Made by a program: the position numbers and the translations under genes. A stretch of 64,000 bases of DNA from Oscillospiraceae bacterium (GTDB taxonomy: Bacteria; Bacillota; Clostridia; Oscillospirales; Oscillospiraceae), in NCBI GenBank assembly GCA_916988195.3, contig CAKASQ030000061.1, positions 89,590 through 153,589 of the forward strand, in the 5' to 3' direction. Position 1 is the stretch's first letter; each line of letters opens with the position of its first letter. Shown piece by piece: positions 15,552 through 35,287 of the stretch. The notes below the pieces were generated by a model. It saw only the letters and a program-made list of their open reading frames with translations. It had not been told where the DNA came from and made no database searches.

Positions 15552-16034
15552 ATGGAAATCAGAACAGCGGAGCTTTCCGATCTGGACGCGATTGCGCAGG
15601 TCGAGGCGGAATGCTTCCCGGCGGCGGAGGCCGCAACAAAGAAGGCGCTGGAGGCGCGGCTGCAATCGTATAACAATCACTTCTGGCTGCTGCTGGACGA
15701 GGGGAGGCTCGTTTCCTTTGTCGACGGCATGGTGACCGATCAGAAGGATTTGACGGACGATCTGTACGAAAACGCACGGGCGCATGATGAAACTGGCGCG
15801 TGGCAGATGATTTTTGGCGTCAATACAATTCCGGCGTACCGAAAGCGCGGCTGCGCGGGGATGCTTTTGGAGCGCGCGATAGAGGATGCAAGGCAACAGG
15901 GAAGACGGGGTCTTGTTCTGACCTGCAAGGAGCGCCTGCTGCCGTATTACGCGAAATTCGGCTTCGTAAATGAAGGCGTGTCGGGTTCGACGCACGGCGG
16001 TGTGACGTGGTACCAGATGCGGCTGACGTTCTGA
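15552..16034 (+). CDS. GNAT family N-acetyltransferase
   Basis: The 160-residue protein has the GNAT fold with the acetyl-CoA motif IPAYRKRGCAGMLLERAI (R/Q-x-x-G-x-G/A). The C-terminal segment YYAKFGFVNEGVSGSTHGG followed by WYQMRL resembles the bacterial AANAT-like (arylalkylamine) branch, but the substrate is not known. Either the ATG at 15540 or that at 15552 could be used; the second is better placed relative to GAGG. It is a single-gene unit between the tRNA terminator and its own terminator. Confidence 0.85.
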   Translation: MEIRTAELSDLDAIAQVEAECFPAAEAATKKALEARLQSYNNHFWLLLDEGRLVSFVDGMVTDQKDLTDDLYENARAHDETGAWQMIFGVNTIPAYRKRGCAGMLLERAIEDARQQGRRGLVLTCKERLLPYYAKFGFVNEGVSGSTHGGVTWYQMRLTF

Positions 16035-16045
16035 ATACAAATAAA

Positions 16046-16092
16046 ATGCCCCGGATACGGAAAAAATTCCGCGTCCGGGGCAAAATTTTCTT
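16046..16092 (+). terminator. Intrinsic terminator after the GNAT gene
   Basis: TGCCCCGGA and TCCGGGGCA close a long loop that contains a second small stem (CGGAA/TTCCG); AAATTTTCTT follows. Confidence 0.7.
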
Positions 16093-16173
16093 CGATTTGT
16101 TACGAGTGCATGGCAGATTACACCATGTCAAGAAAAATAATAAAAAAAGCTGCACAAAAATGCAGCAAAAGAA

Positions 16174-16202
16174 TTGACGGATGGAACAAATTGTGGTATC
16201 AT
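16174..16202 (+). promoter_or_regulatory. Promoter of rpoBC
   Basis: TTGACG (16174-16179) and TATCAT (16197-16202) are 17 bases apart. It leaves an untranslated leader of about 160 bases before rpoB in which I see no clear regulatory fold. rpoBC therefore does not depend on an upstream rplJL operon here. Confidence 0.75.
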
Positions 16203-16370
16203 GTAAGTCCATAATGCCTGAGTGCGGCAACGCGCCGCTTTCACCTTTATCTGGATTGATTATAGCACCGGTTGAGGCGGAACGCAAGCAGTGTGGCGGA
16301 AGAAACGAACAACTCTTCCGGGTGTATCGTTAAAAACACAGAACCAAAAGAAAGGCTGTGAGGTAATAGA

Positions 16371-20075
<3,705 letters not shown>

Positions 20076-20090
20076 GGAGGCGGCAATACA

Positions 20091-24014
<3,924 letters not shown>

Positions 24015-24019
24015 GACAT

Positions 24020-24060
24020 CAACGAAAAAGAGAGCGCCCTAGGCGCTCTCTTTTTCGTTG
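24020..24060 (+). terminator. Intrinsic terminator after rpoC
   Basis: CAACGAAAAAGAGAGCGCC and GGCGCTCTCTTTTTCGTTG form a 19-bp stem with a three-base loop; the T-run is in the descending arm. Confidence 0.9.
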
Positions 24061-24070
24061 AAAGGGAATG

Positions 24071-24220
24071 CAGCCTGACTGCGCGCATAATTTTTGCCCC
24101 TTTGGGTCAAAAAATACCACACTTGCGGGCTGAGAAGTATGTTTCCAGTCGGCAGAGCCGCCGGATAACATGATTTCTATTTTATTTTGCGCCTGCGGGC
24201 GCAAAACTCTGCGAGGCTTC
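24071..24220 (+). repeat. Dispersed 150-bp structured repeat, copy A
   Basis: This segment, starting CAGCCTGACTGCGCGC and ending CTCTGCGAGGCTTC, matches the segment at 29397-29546 over its whole length with scattered differences. Shared blocks are GACTGCGCGCATAATTTTTG, CCACACTTGCGG, GAGCCGCCGGATAA and ACTCTGCGAGGCTT. It can form small hairpins (GGCAGAGCCGCC; TTGCGCctgcGGGCGCAA). It fills most of the 425-base gap between rpoC and the L7Ae-like gene; no ORF is supported in it. Confidence 0.8.
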
Positions 24221-24348
24221 TTTTGCGGGAATCCGCGGGATATGGACAATGGTGCGCGATGGCGTTTTGGTGATTGTGCCGAGGCGGGCGAAAGCCTTGC
24301 AATTGCAGAAAAAATTGAAAATTTTCTTTTTTCCGGGCACAAATATAG

Positions 24349-24377
24349 TTGACGAATTTCGTTTATTCTGCTATAAT
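24349..24377 (+). promoter_or_regulatory. Promoter of the L7Ae-rpsL-rpsG-fusA operon
   Basis: TTGACG (24349-24354) and TATAAT (24372-24377) are 17 bases apart. Confidence 0.8.
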
Positions 24378-24439
24378 TCATCCTTGCGTGGGTATGGCCG
24401 CGAGAGTCTTGCCGCGCAAATACATGGGGGTGCCCGACA

Positions 24440-24679
24440 GTGGAAGAACATTGCCAATCCAAAAAGGTTGTGGGCATCAAGCAGGTGAAAAAGGCCTTGC
24501 GCGAAGGGCGCGCGCTGGAAGTGATTCTGGCGGACGACGCGGACCCGGCGCTGATTGAGCCTTTGGAGGAAGCCTGCCGGGAAGCGGGTGTTCCGACAAA
24601 GCATACCGCGTCCATGAAAGAGCTCGGAAGGGCCTGCTCGATTGCGGTCGGCGCGGCCTGCGCGGCATATGTCCGCTGA
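24440..24679 (+). CDS. L7Ae-like ribosomal protein / kink-turn RNA-binding protein
   Basis: The 79-residue protein belongs to the L7Ae/YbxF family of kink-turn binding proteins; family members between rpoC and rpsL in Firmicutes are associated with the ribosome. The core GIKQVKKALREGRALEVILA, then DADP and a C-terminal AVGAACAAYV match. The start is GTG at 24440 with GGGGG upstream; no ATG in this frame is better. It is the first gene of the str operon. Confidence 0.85.
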   Translation: MEEHCQSKKVVGIKQVKKALREGRALEVILADDADPALIEPLEEACREAGVPTKHTASMKELGRACSIAVGAACAAYVR

Positions 24680-24773
24680 GCAAATTTCTTTGGTCCCAAC
24701 GGAATATTTTACAATATTTCCGGGATACTATACATCGCTGGAAACAGCAACATTTTGAGAAAGGAGGAACACT

Positions 24774-25199
24774 ATGCCTACTTTTAATCAGCTGGTTAGA
24801 AAGGGAAGAGAGCAGTCCACCTACAAGTCCACGGCTCCGGCTCTGCAGAAGGGTATCAACACTCTGAAGAACCGCGCCACCGATCTGTCTTCTCCGCAGA
24901 AGAGAGGTGTCTGCACCGCAGTCCGTACCACCACCCCGAAGAAGCCGAACTCCGCACTTCGTAAGATCGCCCGTGTGCGTCTGACGAACGGTTACGAGGT
25001 CTCCGCTTACATCCCCGGTGTTGGTCACAATCTGCAGGAGCACTCCGTCGTTCTGATCCGCGGCGGCCGTGTCAAGGACCTTCCTGGTGTGCGTTACCAC
25101 ATCATCCGCGGCACGCTCGATACGCAGGGCGTTCAGGGACGTATGCAGGCTCGCTCGAAGTACGGTGCAAAGCGCCCGAAGGCCGGCAAGAAGAAGTAA
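24774..25199 (+). CDS. rpsL: 30S ribosomal protein S12
   Basis: The 141-residue protein carries the decoding-site loop [12 protein letters not shown] and [13 protein letters not shown], both wild type at the lysines altered in streptomycin resistance. The C-terminal tail [16 protein letters not shown] is typical. AAAGGAGG precedes the ATG. Confidence 0.98.
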   Translation: MPTFNQLVRKGREQSTYKSTAPALQKGINTLKNRATDLSSPQKRGVCTAVRTTTPKKPNSALRKIARVRLTNGYEVSAYIPGVGHNLQEHSVVLIRGGRVKDLPGVRYHIIRGTLDTQGVQGRMQARSKYGAKRPKAGKKK

Positions 25200-25235
25200 G
25201 ATTCTTCTGTCCAATTAGCATTTTTCCTGCCTTTT

Positions 25236-25264
25236 GCAAGGCAAAGCCTTGCCAAGCGTTTTTT
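25236..25264 (+). terminator. Hairpin between rpsL and rpsG, possible attenuator
   Basis: GCAAGGC, loop AAA and GCCTTGC form a short stem, and after six bases a TTTTTT run follows. A second hairpin, CGCAGAAG/CTTCTGCG, is at about 25302-25321. Together they fill the 160-base gap and could partly uncouple rpsG-fusA from rpsL. Confidence 0.4.
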
Positions 25265-25359
25265 ATATATATTTTATAGAAACCTCTTGGCAGGCACAAA
25301 CGCAGAAGAAAGCTTCTGCGAAGTACCTATGAAATCATTATATGAAGGAGGGAAGTAAA

Positions 25360-25830
25360 GTGCCCAGAAGAGGTAATGTTCCCAAGAGAGAGATTCTTCC
25401 GGATCCGATCTACGGTTCGATTCTGGTGACGAAGCTCGTCAACAGCATTATGCTCGACGGCAAGAAGGGCGTAGCCCAGAAGGTCGTTTATGGTGCATTC
25501 CAGATCGTAGAAGAAAAGACTGGTAAGTCCGGTCTGGAGGCTTTCCAGCAGGCGATGGAAAACATCATGCCCGCTGTCGAAGTCAAGACCCGCCGCGTTG
25601 GCGGTGCGAACTATCAGGTTCCGATCGAGGTCCGGCCTGAAAGACGTCAGACCCTTGGTCTGCGTTGGCTGACTAACTATAGTCGCGCGAGAAGTGAGAA
25701 GACCATGAGAGAGCGCCTTGCCGGCGAAATCATGGATGCCTGCAACAACACCGGTGCCGCAGTGAAGAAGCGCGAAGACACCCACAAGATGGCGGAGGCA
25801 AACAAGGCATTCTCTCACTTCCGCTGGTAA
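25360..25830 (+). CDS. rpsG: 30S ribosomal protein S7
   Basis: The 156-residue length equals the family norm when the GTG at 25360 is used (protein starts [13 protein letters not shown]), and GGAGGG lies in front of it. The upstream in-frame ATG would place the start before the binding site. S7 nucleates assembly of the 30S head. Confidence 0.97.
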   Translation: MPRRGNVPKREILPDPIYGSILVTKLVNSIMLDGKKGVAQKVVYGAFQIVEEKTGKSGLEAFQQAMENIMPAVEVKTRRVGGANYQVPIEVRPERRQTLGLRWLTNYSRARSEKTMRERLAGEIMDACNNTGAAVKKREDTHKMAEANKAFSHFRW

Positions 25831-25848
25831 TCAAAAAAGGAGTACAGC

Positions 25849-27927
<2,079 letters not shown>

Positions 27928-27967
27928 AGTTAAGCAGATTTTCTGCGATGTTTTTTGCAAAATCTCC

Positions 27968-27996
27968 TTGTCAAATCGGCATTTGTCGTGTATGAT
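27968..27996 (+). promoter_or_regulatory. Promoter of tuf
   Basis: TTGTCA (27968-27973) and TATGAT (27991-27996) are 17 bases apart in the 130-base gap between fusA and tuf. Confidence 0.65.
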
Positions 27997-28057
27997 GGAG
28001 AAGATGTAAAAAAGCAATTCCAAATGTAAGAGAATTAACTAAGGAGGATTCATCCAA

Positions 28058-29314
<1,257 letters not shown>

Positions 29315-29318
29315 TTTC

Positions 29319-29360
29319 CAATAAAAAACGAGGATGCTTCGGCATCCTCGTTTTTTATTG
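29319..29360 (+). terminator. Intrinsic terminator after tuf
   Basis: CAATAAAAAACGAGGATGC, tetraloop TTCG and GCATCCTCGTTTTTTATTG form a perfect 19-bp stem. Confidence 0.95.
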
Positions 29361-29396
29361 TTCCAAGGAACGCGGGGCGTTCCTTGGATGGGGATA

Positions 29397-29546
29397 CAGT
29401 CCGACTGCGCGCATAATTTTTGCCCCGTAGGGGCAAAAATTCCACACTTGCGGACGGAGCTGTATTTTTCCGGACGGCGGAGCCGCCGGATAAAATGGAT
29501 TTGATTTTATTTCGCCATCCGCAGATGGCGAAACTCTGCGAGGCTT
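29397..29546 (+). repeat. Dispersed 150-bp structured repeat, copy B
   Basis: This is the second copy of the element at 24071-24220. Its internal hairpins are more perfect (TTTTTGCCCC gta GGGGCAAAAA; TTTCGCCATC/GATGGCGAAA; GGCGGAGCCGCC), and some differences from copy A keep pairing. It occupies most of the 349-base gap after tuf together with a short hairpin TTCCAAGGAACG..CGTTCCTTGGA at 29361-29388. Confidence 0.8.
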
Positions 29547-29663
29547 TTTGGGTGTGAACATTTCTGGAAGAATTTCAGGTTTTTGTGGAAAAATCAGTTG
29601 AAGTATAGTATGATATAATTAGCATTTCAAGAGCCTTACGCATAGAATGCGTGGGGTGATTTT

Positions 29664-30068
29664 GTGATTTGGGACGTTTTGATTTGCGCGCTCTGGTGCG
29701 TGGGGATTCTGGGGCTTGTCTGGGTGCTGGCAGGGTGGTTCTTGCTGCCCTTGTCCGGAAGACAGCTGACGGTGATTTTTCCGGAGGAAAGGCCCGGGGC
29801 ATTGGAGCGGCAGCTGCGGACACTTGAGTGGCTGCGGGCGGCGGGGCTATCGCGGGGCGAGGTTTTTGTCATCTGCGACCGGATGGACGCAGCGGAAAAA
29901 CGCGAGGCGGAGGCCTTTGCTCGCGACAGAATCTATTTGCACGTTGGTACGCGGGCGCAGCTTTGCGCGATTGTAAAGATGGGATGGAACGATGACGAGG
30001 CAGGAAGAACAGATGATTCGCGGGACGGTGCAGAGCGTCCTGTTTCAGAACCCGGAAAACGGATATAG
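29664..30068 (+). CDS. Small membrane-anchored protein of unknown function
   Basis: The 134-residue protein begins at GTG 29664 with GGGGTGA upstream. A hydrophobic helix covers about residues 7-32, then a soluble segment with TVIFPEERPGALERQLRTLE and RGEVFVICDRMD could form a small alpha/beta fold. The last 25 residues are encoded in a region that overlaps the recD2 start by 77 bases in another frame. I recognise no family. The tight overlap suggests translational coupling with recD2. Confidence 0.65.
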   Translation: MIWDVLICALWCVGILGLVWVLAGWFLLPLSGRQLTVIFPEERPGALERQLRTLEWLRAAGLSRGEVFVICDRMDAAEKREAEAFARDRIYLHVGTRAQLCAIVKMGWNDDEAGRTDDSRDGAERPVSEPGKRI

Positions 30069-32208
30069 CGTTTTGAAGCTGCGCACGGAGGACGGCGAAC
30101 TTGTGACCGTGGTCGGGACGATCCCAATGACGATCGTAGGCGAGCGGCTGGTCATTGCAGGCCGCTGGGGCCATCATCCGAACCACGGCCCGCAGTTTGA
30201 GGCGGAGTTTCTCGAGCGGCTCATGCCGGAGACGAAGGCGGAGATTTTCTCGTTCCTGTCCTCCCGCGCGGTCAAGGGCATCGGCGCGAAGACGGCGGAG
30301 AAGATCGTCTCCCGTTTCGGCGCGTCTAGCCTCGACGTGCTGGAAAATGAGCCCGAACGGCTGACGGAGATTCCGGGGATTACGGAAAAGAAGGCGCGCG
30401 AGATGAGCGAGAGCTTCCGCCGCCAGTCCGGCATTCGCAGGCTGATCGAATTTCTGACAGCGCACCGTCTCCCGCCTGAGCTTGCCGTGCGGCTCTACCG
30501 CGTGTATGGCGAGCTGGCCCAGGACGCGCTGCGGGATGACCCGTACTTACTGACGGACCCCTATTTCCACGCGGATTTTTCGCTTGTCGACGCGTTCGCG
30601 CTGGAGCTCGACGTAGCGGCGGACGATGAGCGGCGCGTAGAAGCCGGGATTCTCTTTGAGCTTTCCTATAACCTTTCAAACGGCCACACGTTCATCCCTC
30701 TGCCGAAGCTCTGCGCAGCAACGGCGGCGCTTTTAAACTTGGAGACGGAGCTGATTGAGGAAGGTATTACACGCCTTACAGAGCAGGAGCGGCTGGTGGT
30801 CGACGCAATCGCCGGCTTGCAGGCGTGCTACCTGCCGGAGTTTTACGAGGCGGAGACGTATATCACAGCGCGGCTTCTGCAGATGGCGGAAAAGGAGCTT
30901 CCGGCTCCTAAAAATTTGGACGCGCTCGTTTCGCAAATTGAGGCGGAGCAGGGGATTTCCTATGCAAGATTACAGCGCGAGGCCATCCGCAAGGCGGCCA
31001 CGCAGCAGCTTCTGATCGTAACCGGTGGCCCCGGCACGGGCAAGACGACCGTCATGTCCGGTATTTTGTCGCTGTTTGACTCGATGAAAGTCAAAACGCA
31101 GCTGGCGGCGCCTACCGGCCGCGCGGCCAAGCGCCTTTCCGAGGTGACAGAGCGCGAGGCGTCCACGATTCACAGACTGCTCGAGGCGCAGTTTGACGAG
31201 GCGACGGGGCTCATGTCGTTTTTCCATGATGAGGACGAGCCCCTTAAAATCGATGCGATGATTGTCGACGAAACGTCCATGGTCGATTTGCAGCTGATGC
31301 TCTCTCTCTTGCGGGCGCTTACGCCCAACTGCCGTCTGATTCTGGTCGGCGACCCGGACCAGCTGCCGTCGGTTGGCGCGGGGAATGTGTTCTCCGATCT
31401 CATTCGCAGCGGAAAAATCGCGACTGTGCGCCTTACGGAAATTTTCCGGCAGGCGCAGGAGAGCTTGATCGTCATGAACGCGCACGCGGTCAACCGGGGC
31501 GAGCTTCCTGATTTATCGCGCAAGGACAAGGACTTCTTCTTCATGCGCAGGCGGACGGCAGAGAGCCTCGTGCAGACGGTGCAGGAGCTCTGCGCGACGC
31601 GCCTTCCCAAGAACATGGGAATCGTGCCTGCGGATATTCAGGTGCTTTCTCCGACGAGAAAGGGCGACACGGGCACGAGAGCGTTAAATCTTGCGCTGCA
31701 AGCCGTCCTGAATCCGCCCGCGACGGGAAAACGGGAGAAAAAGCACGGAGATTTTTCCTTCCGCGAGGGCGACCGGGTGATGCAAATTCGGAACAATTAT
31801 GATATACTATGGAAAAGGTGCGACGGTCTCGGCGCGGGTACCGGCATTTTTAACGGCGACATCGGAACGATCGCGCGCATCGACTTTGAAGCGGAGCTTG
31901 TGACGATCGACTTTGATGACCGGCGCGCGGAATACAGCTTCGACATGCTCTCCGAGCTCGAGCCCGCATATGCGATGACAGTGCACAAGAGCCAGGGCAG
32001 CGAGTACCGGGCGGTGATTTTGTCTGCGTTTTCGGGCTCTCAGCTGCTTCTGACGCGGAGCGTTCTCTATACGGCCATCACGCGCGCCAGAGAGCTCTTC
32101 ATCATCGTCGGCAACGAAGAGGTGATTGCCGCCATGACGCGCAACGACCGCCAGCAGCGGCGCTACAGCGGCCTCAAGCTCCGATTAGAGCAGGGAGAGC
32201 CGTCCTGA
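29992..32208 (+). CDS. recD2: RecD2-type ATP-dependent DNA helicase
   Basis: The 738-residue protein is a superfamily 1B helicase of the RecD2 type, which acts without RecBC in DNA repair and recombination. An N-terminal OB-like domain is followed by a helix-hairpin-helix region (IKGIGAKTAEKIVSRFG), Walker A GGPGTGKTT (345-353), motif II VDETSMVD, and VHKSQGSEYRAVIL near the C-terminus. An alternative ATG at 30013 with AGGAAG upstream would remove seven residues. Its stop codon overlaps the comF start (TGATG). Confidence 0.95.
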   Translation: MTRQEEQMIRGTVQSVLFQNPENGYSVLKLRTEDGELVTVVGTIPMTIVGERLVIAGRWGHHPNHGPQFEAEFLERLMPETKAEIFSFLSSRAVKGIGAKTAEKIVSRFGASSLDVLENEPERLTEIPGITEKKAREMSESFRRQSGIRRLIEFLTAHRLPPELAVRLYRVYGELAQDALRDDPYLLTDPYFHADFSLVDAFALELDVAADDERRVEAGILFELSYNLSNGHTFIPLPKLCAATAALLNLETELIEEGITRLTEQERLVVDAIAGLQACYLPEFYEAETYITARLLQMAEKELPAPKNLDALVSQIEAEQGISYARLQREAIRKAATQQLLIVTGGPGTGKTTVMSGILSLFDSMKVKTQLAAPTGRAAKRLSEVTEREASTIHRLLEAQFDEATGLMSFFHDEDEPLKIDAMIVDETSMVDLQLMLSLLRALTPNCRLILVGDPDQLPSVGAGNVFSDLIRSGKIATVRLTEIFRQAQESLIVMNAHAVNRGELPDLSRKDKDFFFMRRRTAESLVQTVQELCATRLPKNMGIVPADIQVLSPTRKGDTGTRALNLALQAVLNPPATGKREKKHGDFSFREGDRVMQIRNNYDILWKRCDGLGAGTGIFNGDIGTIARIDFEAELVTIDFDDRRAEYSFDMLSELEPAYAMTVHKSQGSEYRAVILSAFSGSQLLLTRSVLYTAITRARELFIIVGNEEVIAAMTRNDRQQRRYSGLKLRLEQGEPS

Positions 32209-32870
32209 TGCGCGCGCTCGATTGGCTGCTGGACCTTCTGTATCCGCCGAAGTGCGTGATTTGCAGAAGGCTTCTTGCGCGCGGCGAACAGGACATCTGC
32301 CCGGACTGCTTTGAGAGTTTACCGAACTTCGAGGGCGAGAAGCCGCGGGTGGGCGGCGCGGAGGGCCTCAGTGTGACGCTCTTTTATGAGGGTGCGGTGC
32401 GCGAGTCGTTCCTGCGCTTTAAATTCTCCGGTCGCGACTTTTATGCGGATGTATACGGAAACTGGATGGCGGGCAGAATTCGGGACGAACTCGGACGCGG
32501 CTTTGACGGCGTGTGCTGGGTTCCTGTGAGCAAAAAGCGGCGCAAGTCGCGCGGCTATGATCAATCGGAGCTGCTGGCCAAGCGCGTTGCAAAGGAACTT
32601 TCGCTTCCCACGTGTGCAGCGCTTCAGAAGCACGCCGAGCGGAATCCGCAGTCCCAGCTCAAAGACGCGGCCCTTCGGCAGGCGAACGCATCCGGTGCAT
32701 TTTCCGTGCGTCCCGATGCGGATGTTTCCGGGAAAACGCTTCTTTTGATCGACGACATTGTAACGACCGGCGCGACGCTCTCGGAATGCTGCCGGATGCT
32801 CAGGCAGGCGGGCGCGAAGCATATTTATTGCGCGGCGTTCGCTTCTCCACGCAAGGAAAAGGAAAGGTGA
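32208..32870 (+). CDS. comF: ComF family protein (phosphoribosyltransferase-like)
   Basis: The 220-residue protein has an N-terminal zinc-binding module (CVIC and CPDC) and a C-terminal PRTase fold with LLIDDIVTTGATLSEC. ComF proteins are needed for late steps of DNA uptake in competent Firmicutes, probably helping inward transport of single-stranded DNA. It overlaps recD2 by one base and precedes mreB by seven, so the three are one operon. Confidence 0.92.
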   Translation: MRALDWLLDLLYPPKCVICRRLLARGEQDICPDCFESLPNFEGEKPRVGGAEGLSVTLFYEGAVRESFLRFKFSGRDFYADVYGNWMAGRIRDELGRGFDGVCWVPVSKKRRKSRGYDQSELLAKRVAKELSLPTCAALQKHAERNPQSQLKDAALRQANASGAFSVRPDADVSGKTLLLIDDIVTTGATLSECCRMLRQAGAKHIYCAAFASPRKEKER

Positions 32871-32877
32871 CGAACCC

Positions 32878-33909
32878 ATGAAGCTTTCAAGAGATATCGG
32901 TATCGATCTTGGTACCGCGAATATTCTGGTCTATGAAGAGGGCAAGGGAATTGTCCTGCGCGAGCCGTCGGTTGTGGCGGTCGATAAGAACACCGGCAAG
33001 GTGCTTCAGGTCGGCGCGGCGGCGAGAAACATGCTCGGAAGAACGCCGGGCAATATTGTGGCCGTGCGGCCGCTTCGCGACGGCGTGATCTCAGACTATG
33101 AGATGACCGAGAAAATGCTCGATCAGTTCCTCAAAAAAATCAGCAAATTTTCGCTCATCAAGCCCCGCGTGATCGTCTGCGTGCCGTCCGGCGTGACGGA
33201 GGTCGAAGAGCGTGCGGTCATTCAGGCGACCATGGAAGCGGGCGCGCGGCGCGTGTATCTGATCGAAGAGCCGTACGCGGCGGCGCTCGGCGCGAAGCTC
33301 GACATCACGGGGCCGGACGGCCATATGGTGGTCGACATCGGCGGCGGAACGACGGATATCGCCGTGCTGTCTCTCGGCGGTATCGCAACGTCGTCCTCTA
33401 TCAAAATTGCGGGCGACACGTTTGACGAAGCGGTTGCGGCCTTTATGCGCAAGCGCTACGGCATGATCATCGGCCTCAACACTGCCGAGGAAGTGAAAAT
33501 CACCATCGGCTGCGTCTACGACCGGCCGGAACCTGTCAGCATGCTCGTCAAGGGCCGCGACCTCAAGACGGGGCTTCCCAAAGAGGAAATGGTGTCCTCT
33601 GTCGATCTCATGGAGGCCTTCAAGCGACCCGCGCGGCAGATCGTCGACGAGGTGCTTGCGGTTTTGGAGCTGAGCTCTCCGGAGCTTGTGGCAGATGTGG
33701 CGCGAAATGGGATCGTTCTGACCGGCGGCGGCTGTCAGCTCTATGGCTTCGATTTCCTGATCTCCGAGCGCACGGAGATCCCCTGCACGATTGCCGACGA
33801 CCCGGACTCCTGCGTGGCCCTCGGCTGCGGCAAGAGCCTCGAGTGGATCAACTCCATGCAGGAAGGTACCATTAACCTTGCCAGAAGGAAACTTATGAAG
33901 GAAGGTTAA
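32878..33909 (+). CDS. mreB: Rod-shape determining protein MreB
   Basis: The 343-residue actin-like protein has the phosphate-1 motif DIGIDLGTANILVY, phosphate-2 VVDIGGGTTDIAVLSLGG and the adenosine motif VLTGGG. It forms membrane-bound filaments that direct lateral wall synthesis. mreC and mreD are not next to it, so this could be the Mbl or MreBH paralogue. A clear terminator follows. Confidence 0.93.
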   Translation: MKLSRDIGIDLGTANILVYEEGKGIVLREPSVVAVDKNTGKVLQVGAAARNMLGRTPGNIVAVRPLRDGVISDYEMTEKMLDQFLKKISKFSLIKPRVIVCVPSGVTEVEERAVIQATMEAGARRVYLIEEPYAAALGAKLDITGPDGHMVVDIGGGTTDIAVLSLGGIATSSSIKIAGDTFDEAVAAFMRKRYGMIIGLNTAEEVKITIGCVYDRPEPVSMLVKGRDLKTGLPKEEMVSSVDLMEAFKRPARQIVDEVLAVLELSSPELVADVARNGIVLTGGGCQLYGFDFLISERTEIPCTIADDPDSCVALGCGKSLEWINSMQEGTINLARRKLMKEG

Positions 33910-33940
33910 TGCACAAGCATTCCCTCAATTGCATACGATA

Positions 33941-33974
33941 AAAGACCGGAGAGGAATGTCTCCGGTCTTTCTTA
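33941..33974 (+). terminator. Intrinsic terminator after mreB
   Basis: AAAGACCGGAGA and TCTCCGGTCTTT form a 12-bp stem with a six-base loop, followed by CTTAT. Confidence 0.85.
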
Positions 33975-33989
33975 TATCTCTCTGGGAGG

Positions 33990-34265
33990 TTCGTAGGGGC
34001 GGACGACTCCTGTCCGCCCTAGGGTGTATTCTTCCAACTCCCAACGCACCCGGACAGCGGGCCTTTTAGCGGTGCGCCGCGTCATTTTTCCTTGAAATAC
34101 GTCAGTATTCCTGCAAAAAAATGTCTTGCGCAACGCAAAAATCCCTCGCTGCCGGTCACATCGTGAGTTTTCAGATACACCTTAGAGAAGTATCGTATTT
34201 GCCGAGGAGTATCGCGTTTCGAAGGTGTATTTTTCAGGGCGGACAGAGTCATCCGCCCCTACGAA
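33990..34265. repeat. 276-bp MITE-like element with terminal inverted repeats
   Basis: The ends read TTCGTAGGGGCGGACGACTC and, in complement, TTCGTAGGGGCGGATGACTC, and the match continues to TGTCCGCCCT, giving an inverted repeat of about 30 bases. Inside, ATACACCTT and AAGGTGTAT form a second dyad. There is no ORF of any length supported. The outer GTAGGGG-CG motif is shared with the 108-bp repeats. It fills the 370-base gap between mreB and the LysR gene with the mreB terminator. Confidence 0.75.
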
Positions 34266-34279
34266 TATATGTGGTCGGT

Positions 34280-35179
34280 CTATTGCAGCTGCATGGCGGT
34301 ATCGTGGTAGAGCCTTAAAATTTCGTAGAGGAGCTCCATGTGCTGAAAGTCTTTGCGGTAGACAAGGTTCATCTGTCGCACCATGCTGAGATTTTCGATC
34401 GGCAGAGCCGTGAGCTTCCCCTTGCGCAGCTCATCCATACAGGCGCTGCGCGCGAGAATCGAAACGCCAAGGTCTTTGCGGATGAGGTCCTTGATGGTCG
34501 CGATGTTGTCGACTTCCATGGCAACGTCGAACGCGTCGATGCTCATACCGAGGCTGAGCAGGTGCGCCTCAAAGAGCTTCCTCGTCGCGGACGACGGCAG
34601 GCGCAGGATCATGCGCTCTTTTTTGAGGTCCTCGAGGGTCACCATCGCATGGCGCGAAAGGGGATTGTTGTTGGAGAGCACACAGACGATGCAGTCGGTG
34701 TCCAGCATCAGCGCGTTGAGGTCGGGAGAGGGAACCGTACTGTCCACAACGGCAAGATCGAGTTCAAAGTGCTCCATCGCATCATAAAGATTTTTTATGG
34801 TATCTGTTGTAATTGTTATCGATACGCTGTCATTTTCCCGGCCAAATTTCGCGAGTACTTCTGTAATCAGGTTGCTCTCCGCCGTGTGCGTGATGCCGAC
34901 GCGAAGGCGGGTGAGGCGGCGGTCGGAGGATTTGAGCTCCTGCATCATCTGCTGCTCTAGCGCCTTCATGCGCCGGACGTACTGCACGACGATTTCACCC
35001 TCCGGCGTCAGTGAAATTTGTCCCTTTTTCCGCAAAAAGAGCGTCATGCCGAGCTGCTGCTCGAGTTCCTTGATGTGATGGCTGACGGCAGGCTGGGTGA
35101 GGTTCAGGGCATTTGCCGCACGGGTGAAGCTGCCGAACTCCGCTGCGGTGAGAAGCGTACCTAGTTTCGGATTGAACAT
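34280..35179 (-). CDS. LysR family transcriptional regulator
   Basis: The 299-residue protein has an N-terminal winged helix-turn-helix (LGTLLTAAEFGSFTRAANAL, then NLTQPAVSHHIKELE) and a C-terminal periplasmic-binding-like effector domain. The ATG at 35179 has GGAGTG seven bases upstream, unlike the in-frame ATG at 35194. It is divergent from a cation/proton antiporter gene, the most likely target. The effector is not predictable. Confidence 0.92.
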   Translation of the reverse strand: MFNPKLGTLLTAAEFGSFTRAANALNLTQPAVSHHIKELEQQLGMTLFLRKKGQISLTPEGEIVVQYVRRMKALEQQMMQELKSSDRRLTRLRVGITHTAESNLITEVLAKFGRENDSVSITITTDTIKNLYDAMEHFELDLAVVDSTVPSPDLNALMLDTDCIVCVLSNNNPLSRHAMVTLEDLKKERMILRLPSSATRKLFEAHLLSLGMSIDAFDVAMEVDNIATIKDLIRKDLGVSILARSACMDELRKGKLTALPIENLSMVRQMNLVYRKDFQHMELLYEILRLYHDTAMQLQ

Positions 35180-35287
35180 GAGTGAACACTCCATTATAAA
35201 AAATTATGATATACTTTAAAAATATAATTTGCATTTATCTGTCCTAGTTATATCATAAGGTACAACGAATTGCAAGGAGGGAGCGGA

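Noticed and set aside
24349..24558. Alternative 69-residue ORF before and overlapping the L7Ae-like gene
   Set aside because: It has no family match, starts at the promoter -35 region and overlaps the conserved L7Ae-like protein in another frame.
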